From: Zopfochytrium polystomum
Lineage: Eukaryota; Chytridiomycota; Chytridiomycetes; Chytridiales; Chytridiaceae
NCBI GenBank assembly: GCA_025765615.1
Contig: JAIVFJ010000001.1
Span: 744,001-808,000, forward strand
DNA length: 64,000 nt
Direction of reading: 5' to 3'
Shown here: piece after piece, positions 32,980-43,700 of the stretch
Numbering within the stretch: the stretch's first letter is position 1
How the letters are laid out: each line of letters begins with the position of its first letter
Notes under the pieces: generated by a model
What the model was told of the DNA's origin: nothing
What the model saw: only the letters and a program-made list of their open reading frames with translations
Databases searched by the model: none
Program-made: the position numbers and the translations under genes

Positions 32980-34461
32980 ATGAAGCATCACCGACCCCAC
33001 GCGCAAAAGCGCCTTTCGCTCCTCGTCTTCGTCACCGCAGCCACCGCGGCACCTCTCGTCCACACCAAGCCGATCCTCGGCGTCGCCGACCCCGTCGTCT
33101 CGTTCAACGCCACTTTCCAATCTCGCTTCAGCCGAACCCTGTGCAAGAAGGCCACCCACCACTGGGCCGACCACCCCGTCACCAAGATATTCGACGTCCT
33201 CGACGCCTTGAACTGCGACGGCGATAAGCCCGCGGCGGGGAGGAGCCCCGTCGCGGTCGGCATGCGAGCAGAGGACCTGTACCTGCCCGCCCCAAGCGCA
33301 ACAAACACGGCCGCGGGCAAGAGCGCAAATGGAACTTCTCGGAGCGGAAGCGGGCGCTTGCAACGCCGCAGCGACGACGGGGCGCCCCACGGCGACCGGT
33401 TCGGTTGGATGCACGGGATGGTCGACTGCGAGCAAGGCGGCGGCAGGCAAAGCTACGTCTACGGGTGGTCCCAGTCCCAGCGCGACGTCAAAAAGAAGCC
33501 GGCCTTCAGGGCAAAGGTTTCCTTGTGCAGCGACATCGGCGGGGCTGTCTGTAATTATGCTCCGGAAGGCTACCAGTGGAAAGGCCACTACACCGCTTAC
33601 AACGACGACGCAAACCACCTGTTCAATGTATACATCGACAAAGGAACCACCCCGAAAGGGACGCATCCGGTTGGCCATATCGTCAAGGCCATGGGAACCT
33701 CCGGTTCGCTCGACACCCTCGGCGCTGCGGTGTGGGGCGGCGGAGAAAAAAAAGTGTACAGCTACGACGGCACGAAGAGTTGCAAGCTCATGTACTGGAC
33801 GACAGGATCGCCCGCCTTCCGCTGGACGTTTCAAAAAAAGGAGATGCAGTACCAGCTCCAGACCTCCATGGGCAAAGCCCTTTGGTCAGAGCAGCTCGTG
33901 TGGATGGTCGAGCAAAGCGACAATCCTCGTTCGAGCACGGGTTCCTACGACAAATCGAACTTTCTGGTGTCCCAACAACACAACGCGCGACAAAGCATCT
34001 GCTACAACGGCAACCGCTTCTCGCCGCTCCTCCACTGGGAGTTTAGCAAAGGACTCAGCCCAGATGAGTGGGGAAACTTTTACGAGGCGACCGCGCGTCA
34101 GCTTGGCAACTACATCCAGAACATTTGGAATCCCGCCGCGGCCCCTTGCTCGGCGCACGCGTTGCCCCAAAAATCGGTGGCCGCGATGTACCTTGGCCCA
34201 TTCGAGAGCAAATCATCGTTTATCCAGGTGCAACCGAGCGTCTCTATCGGCTTCATGGCTTTGTCGGTCATGGACATCCAGCACGGCGATTGCGCTGCGA
34301 TGACGGATTTGTTTGTCGCGTTCAGCGTTCTGTCTGGAGTGTTTGGAGCAGTGGCGTCCATAGAAGCTGCAACCATTAAGGAATCTGCTGGTATACTATC
34401 GGGCGTATTTGGAAGCATTGGTTCTGCCGGTGGATCGACCCTTTTTACGAGTCTTTGCTAA
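32980..34461 (+). CDS. Orphan secreted protein
   Basis: An intronless ORF of 493 residues. It starts with a signal peptide (basic KHHRPHAQKR, then LSLLVFVTAATAAP with a likely cut near residue 25). A Ser/Gly-rich, variable stretch at about 95-135 precedes a compact domain with scattered Cys (for example HGMVDCEQGGGRQSYVYGW, KVSLCSDIGGAVCNYAPEGYQWKGHY, DKGTTPKGTHPVGHIVKAMG). The last 60 residues are hydrophobic and Gly/Ser/Ala-rich (VLSGVFGAVASIEAA, GVFGSIGSAGG), which could insert in a membrane or assemble. I do not recognise the family. Its place between two chitin-synthase genes suggests, but does not prove, a cell-wall or surface role. High GC in third codon positions agrees with neighbouring real genes. 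Confidence 0.7.
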   Translation: MKHHRPHAQKRLSLLVFVTAATAAPLVHTKPILGVADPVVSFNATFQSRFSRTLCKKATHHWADHPVTKIFDVLDALNCDGDKPAAGRSPVAVGMRAEDLYLPAPSATNTAAGKSANGTSRSGSGRLQRRSDDGAPHGDRFGWMHGMVDCEQGGGRQSYVYGWSQSQRDVKKKPAFRAKVSLCSDIGGAVCNYAPEGYQWKGHYTAYNDDANHLFNVYIDKGTTPKGTHPVGHIVKAMGTSGSLDTLGAAVWGGGEKKVYSYDGTKSCKLMYWTTGSPAFRWTFQKKEMQYQLQTSMGKALWSEQLVWMVEQSDNPRSSTGSYDKSNFLVSQQHNARQSICYNGNRFSPLLHWEFSKGLSPDEWGNFYEATARQLGNYIQNIWNPAAAPCSAHALPQKSVAAMYLGPFESKSSFIQVQPSVSIGFMALSVMDIQHGDCAAMTDLFVAFSVLSGVFGAVASIEAATIKESAGILSGVFGSIGSAGGSTLFTSLC

Positions 34462-34621
34462 TTATTGAGGTTCTGTTGGTTTACTGCAAGAACCTTTATT
34501 TCCCGAGGCACTCCATTTGGATAATATTCCTTTTGCATTTTGTTAGAATGAGAGAGAATCTCCCCTTGAAACTTGATACTAGGTGTTTCGAGTCGAGGAA
34601 ACCAGACTTTATTGCAGAGGT

Positions 34622-37600
34622 CTAATCGCTGTGCCTTACAGCGAAAGGCATAGGGCGCGGTCCATGCAGGCGGCCGCCACCAACAACCGGAACTCCACCG
34701 CCACGGCCGGCTGTCGCCACACTTGGAACCACAGACTCCCCCGAAGACTTGACCGCCTTCCTGTCGACCAGCGTCATACTCACCACGACTTCGTCCTCCT
34801 CATCCACCGAGGCACCCAAGCTTTTGATGCCCTCACCAATGGCGCTCCCTTCACATGCAGCCGACAAGCTCGACGACACTTCCACTGCTTGCGCAAACTT
34901 GCCCTTGTCTTGCCCACGCGTGTTCACGGCTTTCATAGGAGCGGGTTTCGGTGCCGTCACCGGGTGGTTTCTCAAGTCGCCGTATTGCAAGTCGTCGACA
35001 CTGCTCACGGAGAGCTCCACTGGGATCGTTTCAGGCTCTGCTGCCCTTGCAGCCGCTCCGGCGCCGTAACCGACCGTCTCGACGGGAAAAGCCGATTCCA
35101 GAGGCGGTCGCGAAAACTTTACAAATGGCGGCGGTCGCGGACCCTTCAGATGGCCCGTGCGCGTCCCGCAAGCAGCCGAAGATGTAGCTTCAGGATTGAT
35201 GATAGCATCGCCCATAGCAGGAGCGGTTGCAATCTTTTCGCGGTGAGATTCTGTAGTCCTAGCTATACCGTTGTTTTCATTAACAAAGCCTTCAGGCCTT
35301 TTGGACGTTTGCGGATTCGCACTTCTTGCTCCTTCCTGCAGTCTTTTGCGACTGGCCTCGCCATTGACTGCGACAAGAAATCGAATGGGCTCGGAACCAT
35401 CCTCTGCGGCTGGCGTTGCAGGTGAATTGGGCAATATGGGCTGTGCGGTGGCGGGGAGTGTGACGGTTTTCACCGAAAAGGATGAAAGAGACGGAGCGAT
35501 GCTCCGCAAAAACCCGGAAACAGAGCTCATCGTCATCCAGGAATTGCCATGCGATGCTCCCTGCTCAACCGATGTTGTGGGTGCGCTTGGCTCGCGCCTC
35601 TCCACGGTTTGGGGCGAAGGAGTGGGGGCCGGTTCATAGATGGTAGCTGCCGAGGATGACATAGATCCCCTGCTTTGCCGGTTATGCCAATGTAGCTGCA
35701 TACGCCTCGCGACTATTCGTTCAGCCTCCCACTCTGACCAGCTGAAAACCAGCAGGGACGTTAGGGGTGATCCTCCTAGATGCGCTCTTCCCACTTGAAA
35801 AAAAATAATGGAAATCTCACCGCTTCATGGCCACAGTAACTGTGTTTCTAGCATCGTCTCCTGCCCCGTGGCCCTCCCGCCCACGGCCCTCTCCCTCGAC
35901 ACGACGCGTTTCTCCCCACGAGAAATCGTCAAAGTTCCAAAAAGCGTAAAGCGGCAATACAAAGTTCCACACAGGTATGGAAACAATATAGATAAGGAGC
36001 CAGAGGACATACACGTATCTGCGCGTTGTAAGAATAATTAAAAGTCCAGGGAGGCCCAGTGTTCCAATCATAAGATAAATAGGTAGCGTCGACACGGTTC
36101 CCGTAAATATAGGCATGAATAGTAGCACAAACAAAAACAAGAGCGCCGCCGGCAAAACAATCGTCCCGATGAGTTCCAGCTTTTGGGGGGCGGAGGGGTT
36201 GAGAGTAACGGTCAGCATAAAAGCGATGGAAACAGAACTCAAAGCATTTTCAATCGCACTTAACTGCAACGACAAACTGAACACTAAAACAAAACACGCC
36301 ACACAAGTCTCTCATCTGGACGAGCTCATACAGATTATGAACCGTCGAGTTGATCCATCTGCGCCTTTGCGACAGCAGCGTCTTGAAAGTGTCGGGGACG
36401 ACCGTCCGACAAACAGCTTGCGGTACAAACACAATCTTCCGTTTCGGAAAGGTGCGTAGCATCAGAGTCGTCAGGTAACGATCCTCGCCAAGCAGCAGCA
36501 GGTTCTTCTTGTGCAGTGTGTCGACAGAAGATTCGCCGTACTCTTCGACAATGTCCGGGTTGGCAAGAACCGGCACCGTCCACGCGCCGTGCGGACCCTT
36601 TGGCACCTTGACGCGGTACATGCAAAAGCAGCCCGGCAGGCACGTTACGGCGCCAAAGCTAGACTCAAATGCTTTCCCCAGATGGTGCGATATAAAGTAC
36701 TCAAACACTTGAATGGCCGTCACCCACGATGTCCGCTTGTTTGCGATGCGGGTTTCCCCGCACAGACCAATGATTCCAGCGTCATTCTTCATTGCTTGGA
36801 CCATAAACTGAAGAGACTCGGGTGCGATGCGCGTGTCAGCGTCGACCATGAGAACCAGCTCGTAGGCATCGGGGCGCACGGCACCACCACCCAAAACGGC
36901 GTGGATCTTTTTAGCAATTTCAAAGTCAAGCGGTGTCATTGCGTGGTCGAACAGGATTCGTGACATGAAGTTCATGAGAATCATCTGTGAGTCGCGTTTG
37001 CCGCGGTTTCCCGACTTTTTCTGGTGCGGCTCGGCTGCTTCTTCCGGCGTGCCGCATTTTACAACGGCGATCATAGGGACGCTACCGCCGCAGGTGTGAT
37101 GAAAATGGCCGACGAACTTGAGAGAAAAGTATTTTTGAGATGCAGTACACGCAAAAAAAAAATACCATTTTGAATCTTCGGTGAGCCTTACCACTTTCGC
37201 CATGTTGAGCTGGCGAGCACCATGACCAATCGAAACATAGCTCTTTGCTTCTATTGGGCCTTGACCGTCCAAGGGGTCCATCATACCAACTATTGCATCC
37301 GGAGTCGACGTCCTATTGCCGCTTCCAGTAATGTTTCCGTCGGCTACGACCCACAGAAGCTTTCTCGCGTCAGGATAATTTGAACTCGCCAGCGACTCGA
37401 GGGTGCCGCGGATTCCGTCCTCTCCTTCCGAATAGCAAGTGACAAATAAAATGACGTACGGGTCGTCCGCCGCTGCAGCCTCCCGCCTCCCAGTATCACC
37501 GATGGTAACGGTCGATTGGGCAATGATCTCTTCTGGATCTTCGTGGGCGCTGGCGCTCATCACAACGTCCAGGGGAACGGCAAACTGCGGAGTCGATTTT

Positions 37601-39394
37601 GGAGTGTAGCGGTGGGAGTTTCCAGTGAAGGTCGACAGTCCGTAAAACCCATGAACCCTCCTCGCACTTCGGTCGATAACTAGCCGCCGTGAGTAAAGCC
37701 AGTGAAACGCCATCGCCGAAAAGAGCTTCGCACCGAGCAAGGATAGAATGACGGACAGCGTGAAGGACTGGATAACGCTAACACCAACGCATCCCATGGG
37801 TTCTTGGTCAATATCACCGACAACCGAAAGCTGGGACAAGCACATTGCGAGGTTAGATGCTTCGCTGGTCGTGGAGAGCAGCCTTGTGCCATCTCGACCG
37901 ATGCTGCGGAGAAGAAGTTGCCTTGTACTATAGGTGAAAAGGATGACTGATCCGTCCGTTCCCAAAGCAGTAATGTTCAGCACAAGACCGTTGTAGACGG
38001 TCAGAGTGTGTGGTGGCCCCACGTTTACGCCGACATCTGTCCACGTGAAAAATCCCTGGCCCTTCGGTGATAGAGAAGACAGAATGTCAGACGACGGGCA
38101 AGGGCTCCCCGCAGATGGTGCGAGTGGTGGGGACCCGGGAATTCTATTCGGAAGCGAGCATCGAGCGCTGGTTATTCCCCGAAAAGATGCGCATAAATCC
38201 ACGGGAGGCTGAAACAGCGCGGTCAAATCCGCCCCAAACCAATCAATCGTCAAATTGATCCCCGCTTTCTCCAAAAGCAAGTCGCGAAGGGCCGTGAAGT
38301 CGTAAATTTTCCCAGAAATGATCACATCATCACGGTAATTCACGGACCGATGGTCGTTCTGATCGAGAATGGCGTCGCGAAAATCGGTTGAGCTGCTCCT
38401 GGGGCACATTGTTTCTTCGAGCCCAAACGTTAGGAACCCAAGTGCGGCCATGCAAATCATGATGAGGAAGGCACAGTGTAACCTATAGTCGGCGAGTCGG
38501 GCAGCGCTCAGTTTGCGAAGATGGGATTAAATGAAGCACAACACCTTTTCGCGCCACGCTTGCCGAACTGCCGCGTTCTTCTTTCCAACAGCTTGCCAAG
38601 CAACAGTCGCAAACACAACACGTTGCAAAGCGGACCGCAAGCTTCCACCAGTCGATCGGCGCTGCTACTGGGTCTTTGGGAGTAAACGCTGCACCAAAGC
38701 GATGTCTGTAAGTCGTCGCACCTGGTTGATTTTGTCCAATACACGTGGGACCAAGATCAGCAATAGATTAAAAGCAAGCGTCTCTCGATCCACCCACCTG
38801 TTCTTGCGAGCTGAGGAGTGGTGGCGCGCTTGTGAGACGGTTCCACCGCTTCTGTCAGACCTGAAGGACGCCTCATGTCGACTTGCCAGGCTCCCGCCTA
38901 CCCTCCGGACGGACCGCCGCACCGAGGACGCGACCGCACGCGGGAGCTGCAGCGCTTCTCGAATCTCCTGGATGAATCCTTCAGGCGGGTTCGTGGGATA
39001 CCGTGTGAGCGGTTCTCCTATTTGCCCTGGATCCTCGACAATTTCCTGGTTTGCGACCACATCGTCGGATCCGTCGACGACGCGAAGTTCAGCGCGGGGA
39101 CTCTGGCAGCTCTGGGGCGTCAGTGTGGGGGGTCGGCGGGCGGTTGGTCGCCGTCGCATCGCCAAAGAAGATCCTGGTTCGCGGGCCGACAATCGCGCTG
39201 CTTGCGGCGTTGGTCGCGAGGTCCGGTCGTTGGGATGAGAACGAGGGGCCTGCTGCCTGAGAGGAAGAGTAGCCAGATGCGCTATTGCTCGATGGAAATG
39301 GAATCGGGTTTGCGGGCGCCGGTGCAGCGATGACGCGTGGGAGGGGCGCCTGGCGGATCTGGCGGGGCCACGTTGTCAAGTCGGCCATGCCCAA
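34622..39394 (-). CDS. Division II chitin synthase (class IV/V-like)
   Basis: The reliable exons are 37192-38482, 36265-37116, 35821-36179 and 34622-35741. The exon before them ends at 38543 and encodes VRQAWREKV, a chitin-synthase landmark. Further N-terminal exons lie up to about 39394 (open frame with [21 protein letters not shown]), with boundaries I could not fix. Catalytic signatures are present: [53 protein letters not shown] and [15 protein letters not shown]. These are followed by [27 protein letters not shown] spanning an intron, and [13 protein letters not shown] b5-like segment precedes the catalytic part ([16 protein letters not shown]). No myosin motor is seen. The last exon adds a low-complexity, Ser/Pro/Thr-rich tail of about 370 residues. 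The enzyme polymerises GlcNAc at the plasma membrane. Confidence 0.85.
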
Positions 39395-40030
39395 GCTGGC
39401 GTGTCGGAGAGCGAAAAATTCCTGTGGCTGACAAGCTCAAGGTGGGAATTGTCTCATCCGGGGCGTGGTTCGGTGCTTCTTGACGTGTTTCAACGAAGCG
39501 GATAGCTTGGACTATTCAGCAGGAATGAACGCAGAACCGGCTCCAGACGACCATGGCTTCCGCACTTGGTGGGGCGGATCAATTGGATGAACGAGAATGT
39601 ACGACTCGATTTTTTGATAATCATGAGCCATTCTTGCGAAATATACATTGGGGTTGACACCAGGTCGAATGGCGATAAAATTTGCAGGAATAACAAGAAG
39701 ACTTCAAGTGAGTACCTCCAGGATGCATGAATTCCAACGGTAGACCCTCACCTCCCCGATGGATTGCCCTTGAAGACTAACTCCTATGCTGTATGGTCCC
39801 GTTCAAGCCCACAGCTCTGTGCAATTTTTGGGCGTCACTGTTTGGTTAACTCGCGTTCCTGGAAAAGGTACTCAAAGAAGGCCTCTCAGTTTGTACTTCT
39901 TTCTTCTTTCCGGATTTTACGAACCAACGGGAAAGTTTGAACGCCGCACAGCTTATTCGCCGGCGTTTGTCGAGGCGGCCTTTCAAAAGAGGAACTTCTG
40001 ACTTGGACAACGACAAGCGATCTCAAAGAC
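39395..40030. promoter_or_regulatory. Divergent intergenic region (chitin synthase / mitochondrial S21)
   Basis: About 640 bases upstream of both the minus-strand chitin synthase and the plus-strand S21 gene. Small ORFs only. Upstream exons of the chitin synthase may lie here. Confidence 0.35.
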
Positions 40031-40550
40031 ATGCTCTACCTCGCCGGCCTCCTGCGATCGGCGCGTTCGATCCTCCTCACCACACCCACCACCGCCCTCC
40101 CCCACACCCTCTCCCCAACCCCATCCCCACCCTTCACCGCCGCCTTCAGCCGCGCCTACCGCTCGCACATGGCGCCGCGCAGCAACACCGAGCCGCATGG
40201 GCGGTCGGTGCCCGTCTCTGGCAAGGGCGTGGCGATGGCGTACTTTCGGCTGCGCGAGATCCTGAACGAGTCCGAGGTGCGGCAGACGGTGCGGTACCAG
40301 GAGCGGTTCGAGCGCAACCACGATAGGATGCGGAGGAAGAGGAGGGAGGCGGATTGGAGGGTGTATATGGCGCATGTCAAGAAGCAGGTCGGGTTGGCGA
40401 AGGAGCTGGATTTGAGGTGCGGTTGTTTTTCCCTTGAGTTTTCTTCATTTGTTTCGTTGATGAAGGCGGGAGAGATTCGGTGCTGATCGCTCGCTGTTTT
40501 GTAATAACTCCAGGAAGCGGATCGCACGCAAGAACTACGATGAGATATGA
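40031..40550 (+). CDS. MRP21: Mitochondrial small-subunit ribosomal protein bS21m
   Basis: Two exons, 40031-40416 and 40514-40550, give 140 residues. The first 45 residues are rich in Leu, Ser, Thr and Arg without acidic residues (MLYLAGLLRSARSILLTTP), as expected for a mitochondrial targeting peptide. The rest has the S21 pattern: EVRQTVRYQERFERNHDRM followed by a very basic helix RRKRREADWRVYMAHVKKQV and a C-terminal KRIARKNYDEI. S21 binds the 3' domain of the small-subunit rRNA. The intron is GTGCGG..CTCCAG. Confidence 0.75.
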
Positions 40551-40738
40551 TTGCATGGGTCGAAGTGTCTTGGTTGCGTTGAACAAGAATCCTCTCCAGC
40601 GATTGAATAAACAAGGATGCCAGCCAACTTCATTTTGTTACATAATAATCAACAACATCGTTTGTTGGGTGCGCAATGCCCCCCCGCTAATCATCCCTTC
40701 CAAACCCCGCCTCCCCCCCGCCTCCTCCGCGCTAATGT

Positions 40739-43700
40739 TCAGCTCCTAAACAAATCCTCCATCTCCGCCGCGTCCGCTCCCAGCGCGCCCGCACTGAAAC
40801 ACAACGCCGCGCTGCTCCGCGCCAGGTACGCCATGGTGCCGTCCGGCCCGTCCGGCGCCAAATCGAAAAACAGGCGCCTCGCCATGCCCTCGTTCGCCTC
40901 AAAGCTCAGGTCCGACGGCTGCGCGCCGGCTGCCGAGGGAGCGGCGGCGGATCCAAAGATGACGGCGCTGGCCGCGGCCAGGTCTGCCGGCGAGTGGCGG
41001 GCGCGCCAGTGCGTCCAGAACTGGCCGACGGCGTCGCGGATCACTCGTAGCACGTCGACCGTGCCAGACGTGATGGCCGCGTCTGGGTGCCGCGCGGCGA
41101 TGCGCGCGATCACCGTGAGGCACTCGAAGGCGATCTGCCGCTCGGCGGGGTCGCGCACGGCGTCCAGGTGCGATTCGACTTGCAGGGCTGTGACGCAGGT
41201 GGAAGGAGGGTTAGAGATTAAGATGAGGGAAAGCAAAGAAGGAAAACGAATCAAAGCCCGACGTCGCCTCACCAAAGTTAAACTCCTCCGGCGTCTTCTC
41301 GCTGACGGTCGGGTCTCGCGGCAAAAACTGCTTCCCGACCAGGATGCCGTGGCACCTGCTCAGCACCCTCCAGACCTGCGGGTAGAACCCGGACGGCACC
41401 CGATTGAGTGCCCCGTCGTTTTTGCGGCGGCGCAGCCAGCGGCCGTGGGAGGGCATCACCAGATTGACCGTGGCGCCGGAAGAGAGCAACCGCGTGGGGC
41501 CTTTGCTGCTGGGCAGCGCGGCGAGGAGCCGCTTGCGCCGCGCCGCGAGGTCGAATGATTTGATCTGCGGCTCCGTCGGCCCGCGCCCGGAGCTCTGGTG
41601 CGCCTCGGGCACGCTGCCGGGCTCGGCGCCCTTTTCGCCAATGATGCACCACGAGTCGCGGTGTGAGACTGCGCGGATGAGGGAGGAGCCGATCGAGGCG
41701 CACGCGGCGCGAGCCGCGTCGTTGAGGCTTTCGGCGCAGTCGTCCTAGTTGAAGAAAGTAAAATTGTGAGTGGGTCGCTTGGACGCTTGGTCCACGATGC
41801 CGGCACACTGAAAATATTAAAAACAAAGTCTTACCTTTGCCACAATAATCACAATCATCCCCGGCTCCAACCACTCAATCATATTTGCAAACTCGTTCGA
41901 CTCCTCAACCGATATGTGCGTATCAAACGACGCGGTCTCAATAATCGCGCCGTCCAGCGGGTCCAAGATCACCACATTCAGCCCGCGGCCGAACACCGAG
42001 TGCATCGACGTCATGACATTGTCGCGGTACAGCTCGATCTTTGCAAAGTTGCCCGCGCCGAACCCGGCCGACTGCGCGGTCACGTTCAGCTGGCTGGGCA
42101 GCGGGATGCCCGACATGGAGAACTTGAGCGTGTTGGTGGCTTGGCTGGCGGAGACGCCCTGCAGCTGGATGTTGCGCCAGCGGTACGAGGTCGAGAGGCC
42201 CATGAGGCTGTCGGCCGTCGAGGTTTGGTCGCGGGTGGAGAGGACCGCGGTGAGGAGGGATTTGAGCTCGAAGGGACTCAGCTTTTGTTGTGCACAGGGA
42301 AAAGAGAATTATGGGGTTTGGTGTGAGTTCGCTAAAAGTTGGAACTAAAAGTTGACGGAACGAAGATAAATTGCGGTGAGTCTCTACCTGCATCATGAAT
42401 TCAACAGATTCCTCTTCGTCGCAGCCGCGCATTCGTGAAATTTCCTCTCTCATTGCTATTATAAAAAAGTACGTGCGCACACGCTGGATTCCGTCGAACA
42501 ACTGTGGAGTGGCTCGCACGAGCGATCCCAGGTACGTCAGGATTTCTTGGACGAGCGGAGGCTCACGAACGTCGCTTGCGCTGAAAGGTCACAAATGTTG
42601 ACACCCCAAAGCGAAGAAAAAGACCTTTCAATTGAAAACTAACCAATGCTTATAAATCAACTCGGACAAGATTTCCGGTGCCAAAGGGTCCGTTATAAAG
42701 TATTCCTGCGGTCCAAAGCTGATCGTGACGGGTTTCCCACGGATGAGTAGGTCGCCCACATTAATTGTCAGAGAATTGACGTTTTTCCGCAAGAGCCCGG
42801 CGGCCTGTCGGACGATCGACCACTGTTTCAGGGGCATTGCTTTGATGTAGACCTCTTCGATCAAGCTGCGGACCGTGCCAAGTTCCGGTACTTCCCCCTC
42901 AAAGCCGATACAAGAGTACAGGTCTGTAAACAAAGTAATCGCGGAGTTCAGAGTGACGTTTTGATGAAGTTACGATGTAAACATAACATACATTGAAGCA
43001 AATCCATCTGATCGTGAATGTTTGTCGAAGACTTTAGCAGCACCATCGCCGGCTCCAGGCTCGACGGATCCGATAGTGTCAGCGTCAACAACTCCATCGA
43101 ATATTCCGCGTTGCTTCCGAAACTGTCGGTCGACACGTCCACGGGTGAGTCCACAAACCCGCCAGCTCCCCTAGCTGCTGCCGTCGCCGCGTCGGCCGTC
43201 GTGCTGATGCTCAGCCCGCTCTGCCTCGCCGCAGCCGCCGCCGCAGCCTTTTGTGGTGCGCCGTCATTGACGTCAAACACGTAGCTGTTGCGGCGCGAAA
43301 GCGCCGCACCGCCGCCCACTGCGTCCGGATTCATGCTAGTCTCTGTCAGCGTCGCGCGCATCTTGGACGACGAGCCGCGGCGCGGCGACGCGGTCCGCAG
43401 CGTCGGGGTGCCGGGGCGGCTCTCGATGAACCGCAGCGGGGTCGCCGGCGGAATCGCCGCCGCCGCCGCCGCCGCTGCATCGACGGGTGATAGCGGGACT
43501 GCTCCGGCGGCGGCTCCCACAGCGGGGGTGGCGACGGGTGGACCGAGGTCCAGGGCGGCCATGTCGTCGTCGTCGACGTGGTCGCGCAGCTTGAACTGCT
43601 CGTACTTTGTCGGGTCCTCGGTGTAGTAAGGGCTCTTGAGCGGGCTGCGCGACTTGCGGTGTGACCCGTCGGCGGAGGACTTGCGGCGCGCGCTCCGGCC

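Noticed and set aside
33000..34420. Long minus-strand and alternative-frame ORFs over the orphan secreted gene (up to 324 codons)
   Set aside because: High GC produces open antisense frames; only the plus-strand frame has a signal peptide and balanced composition.
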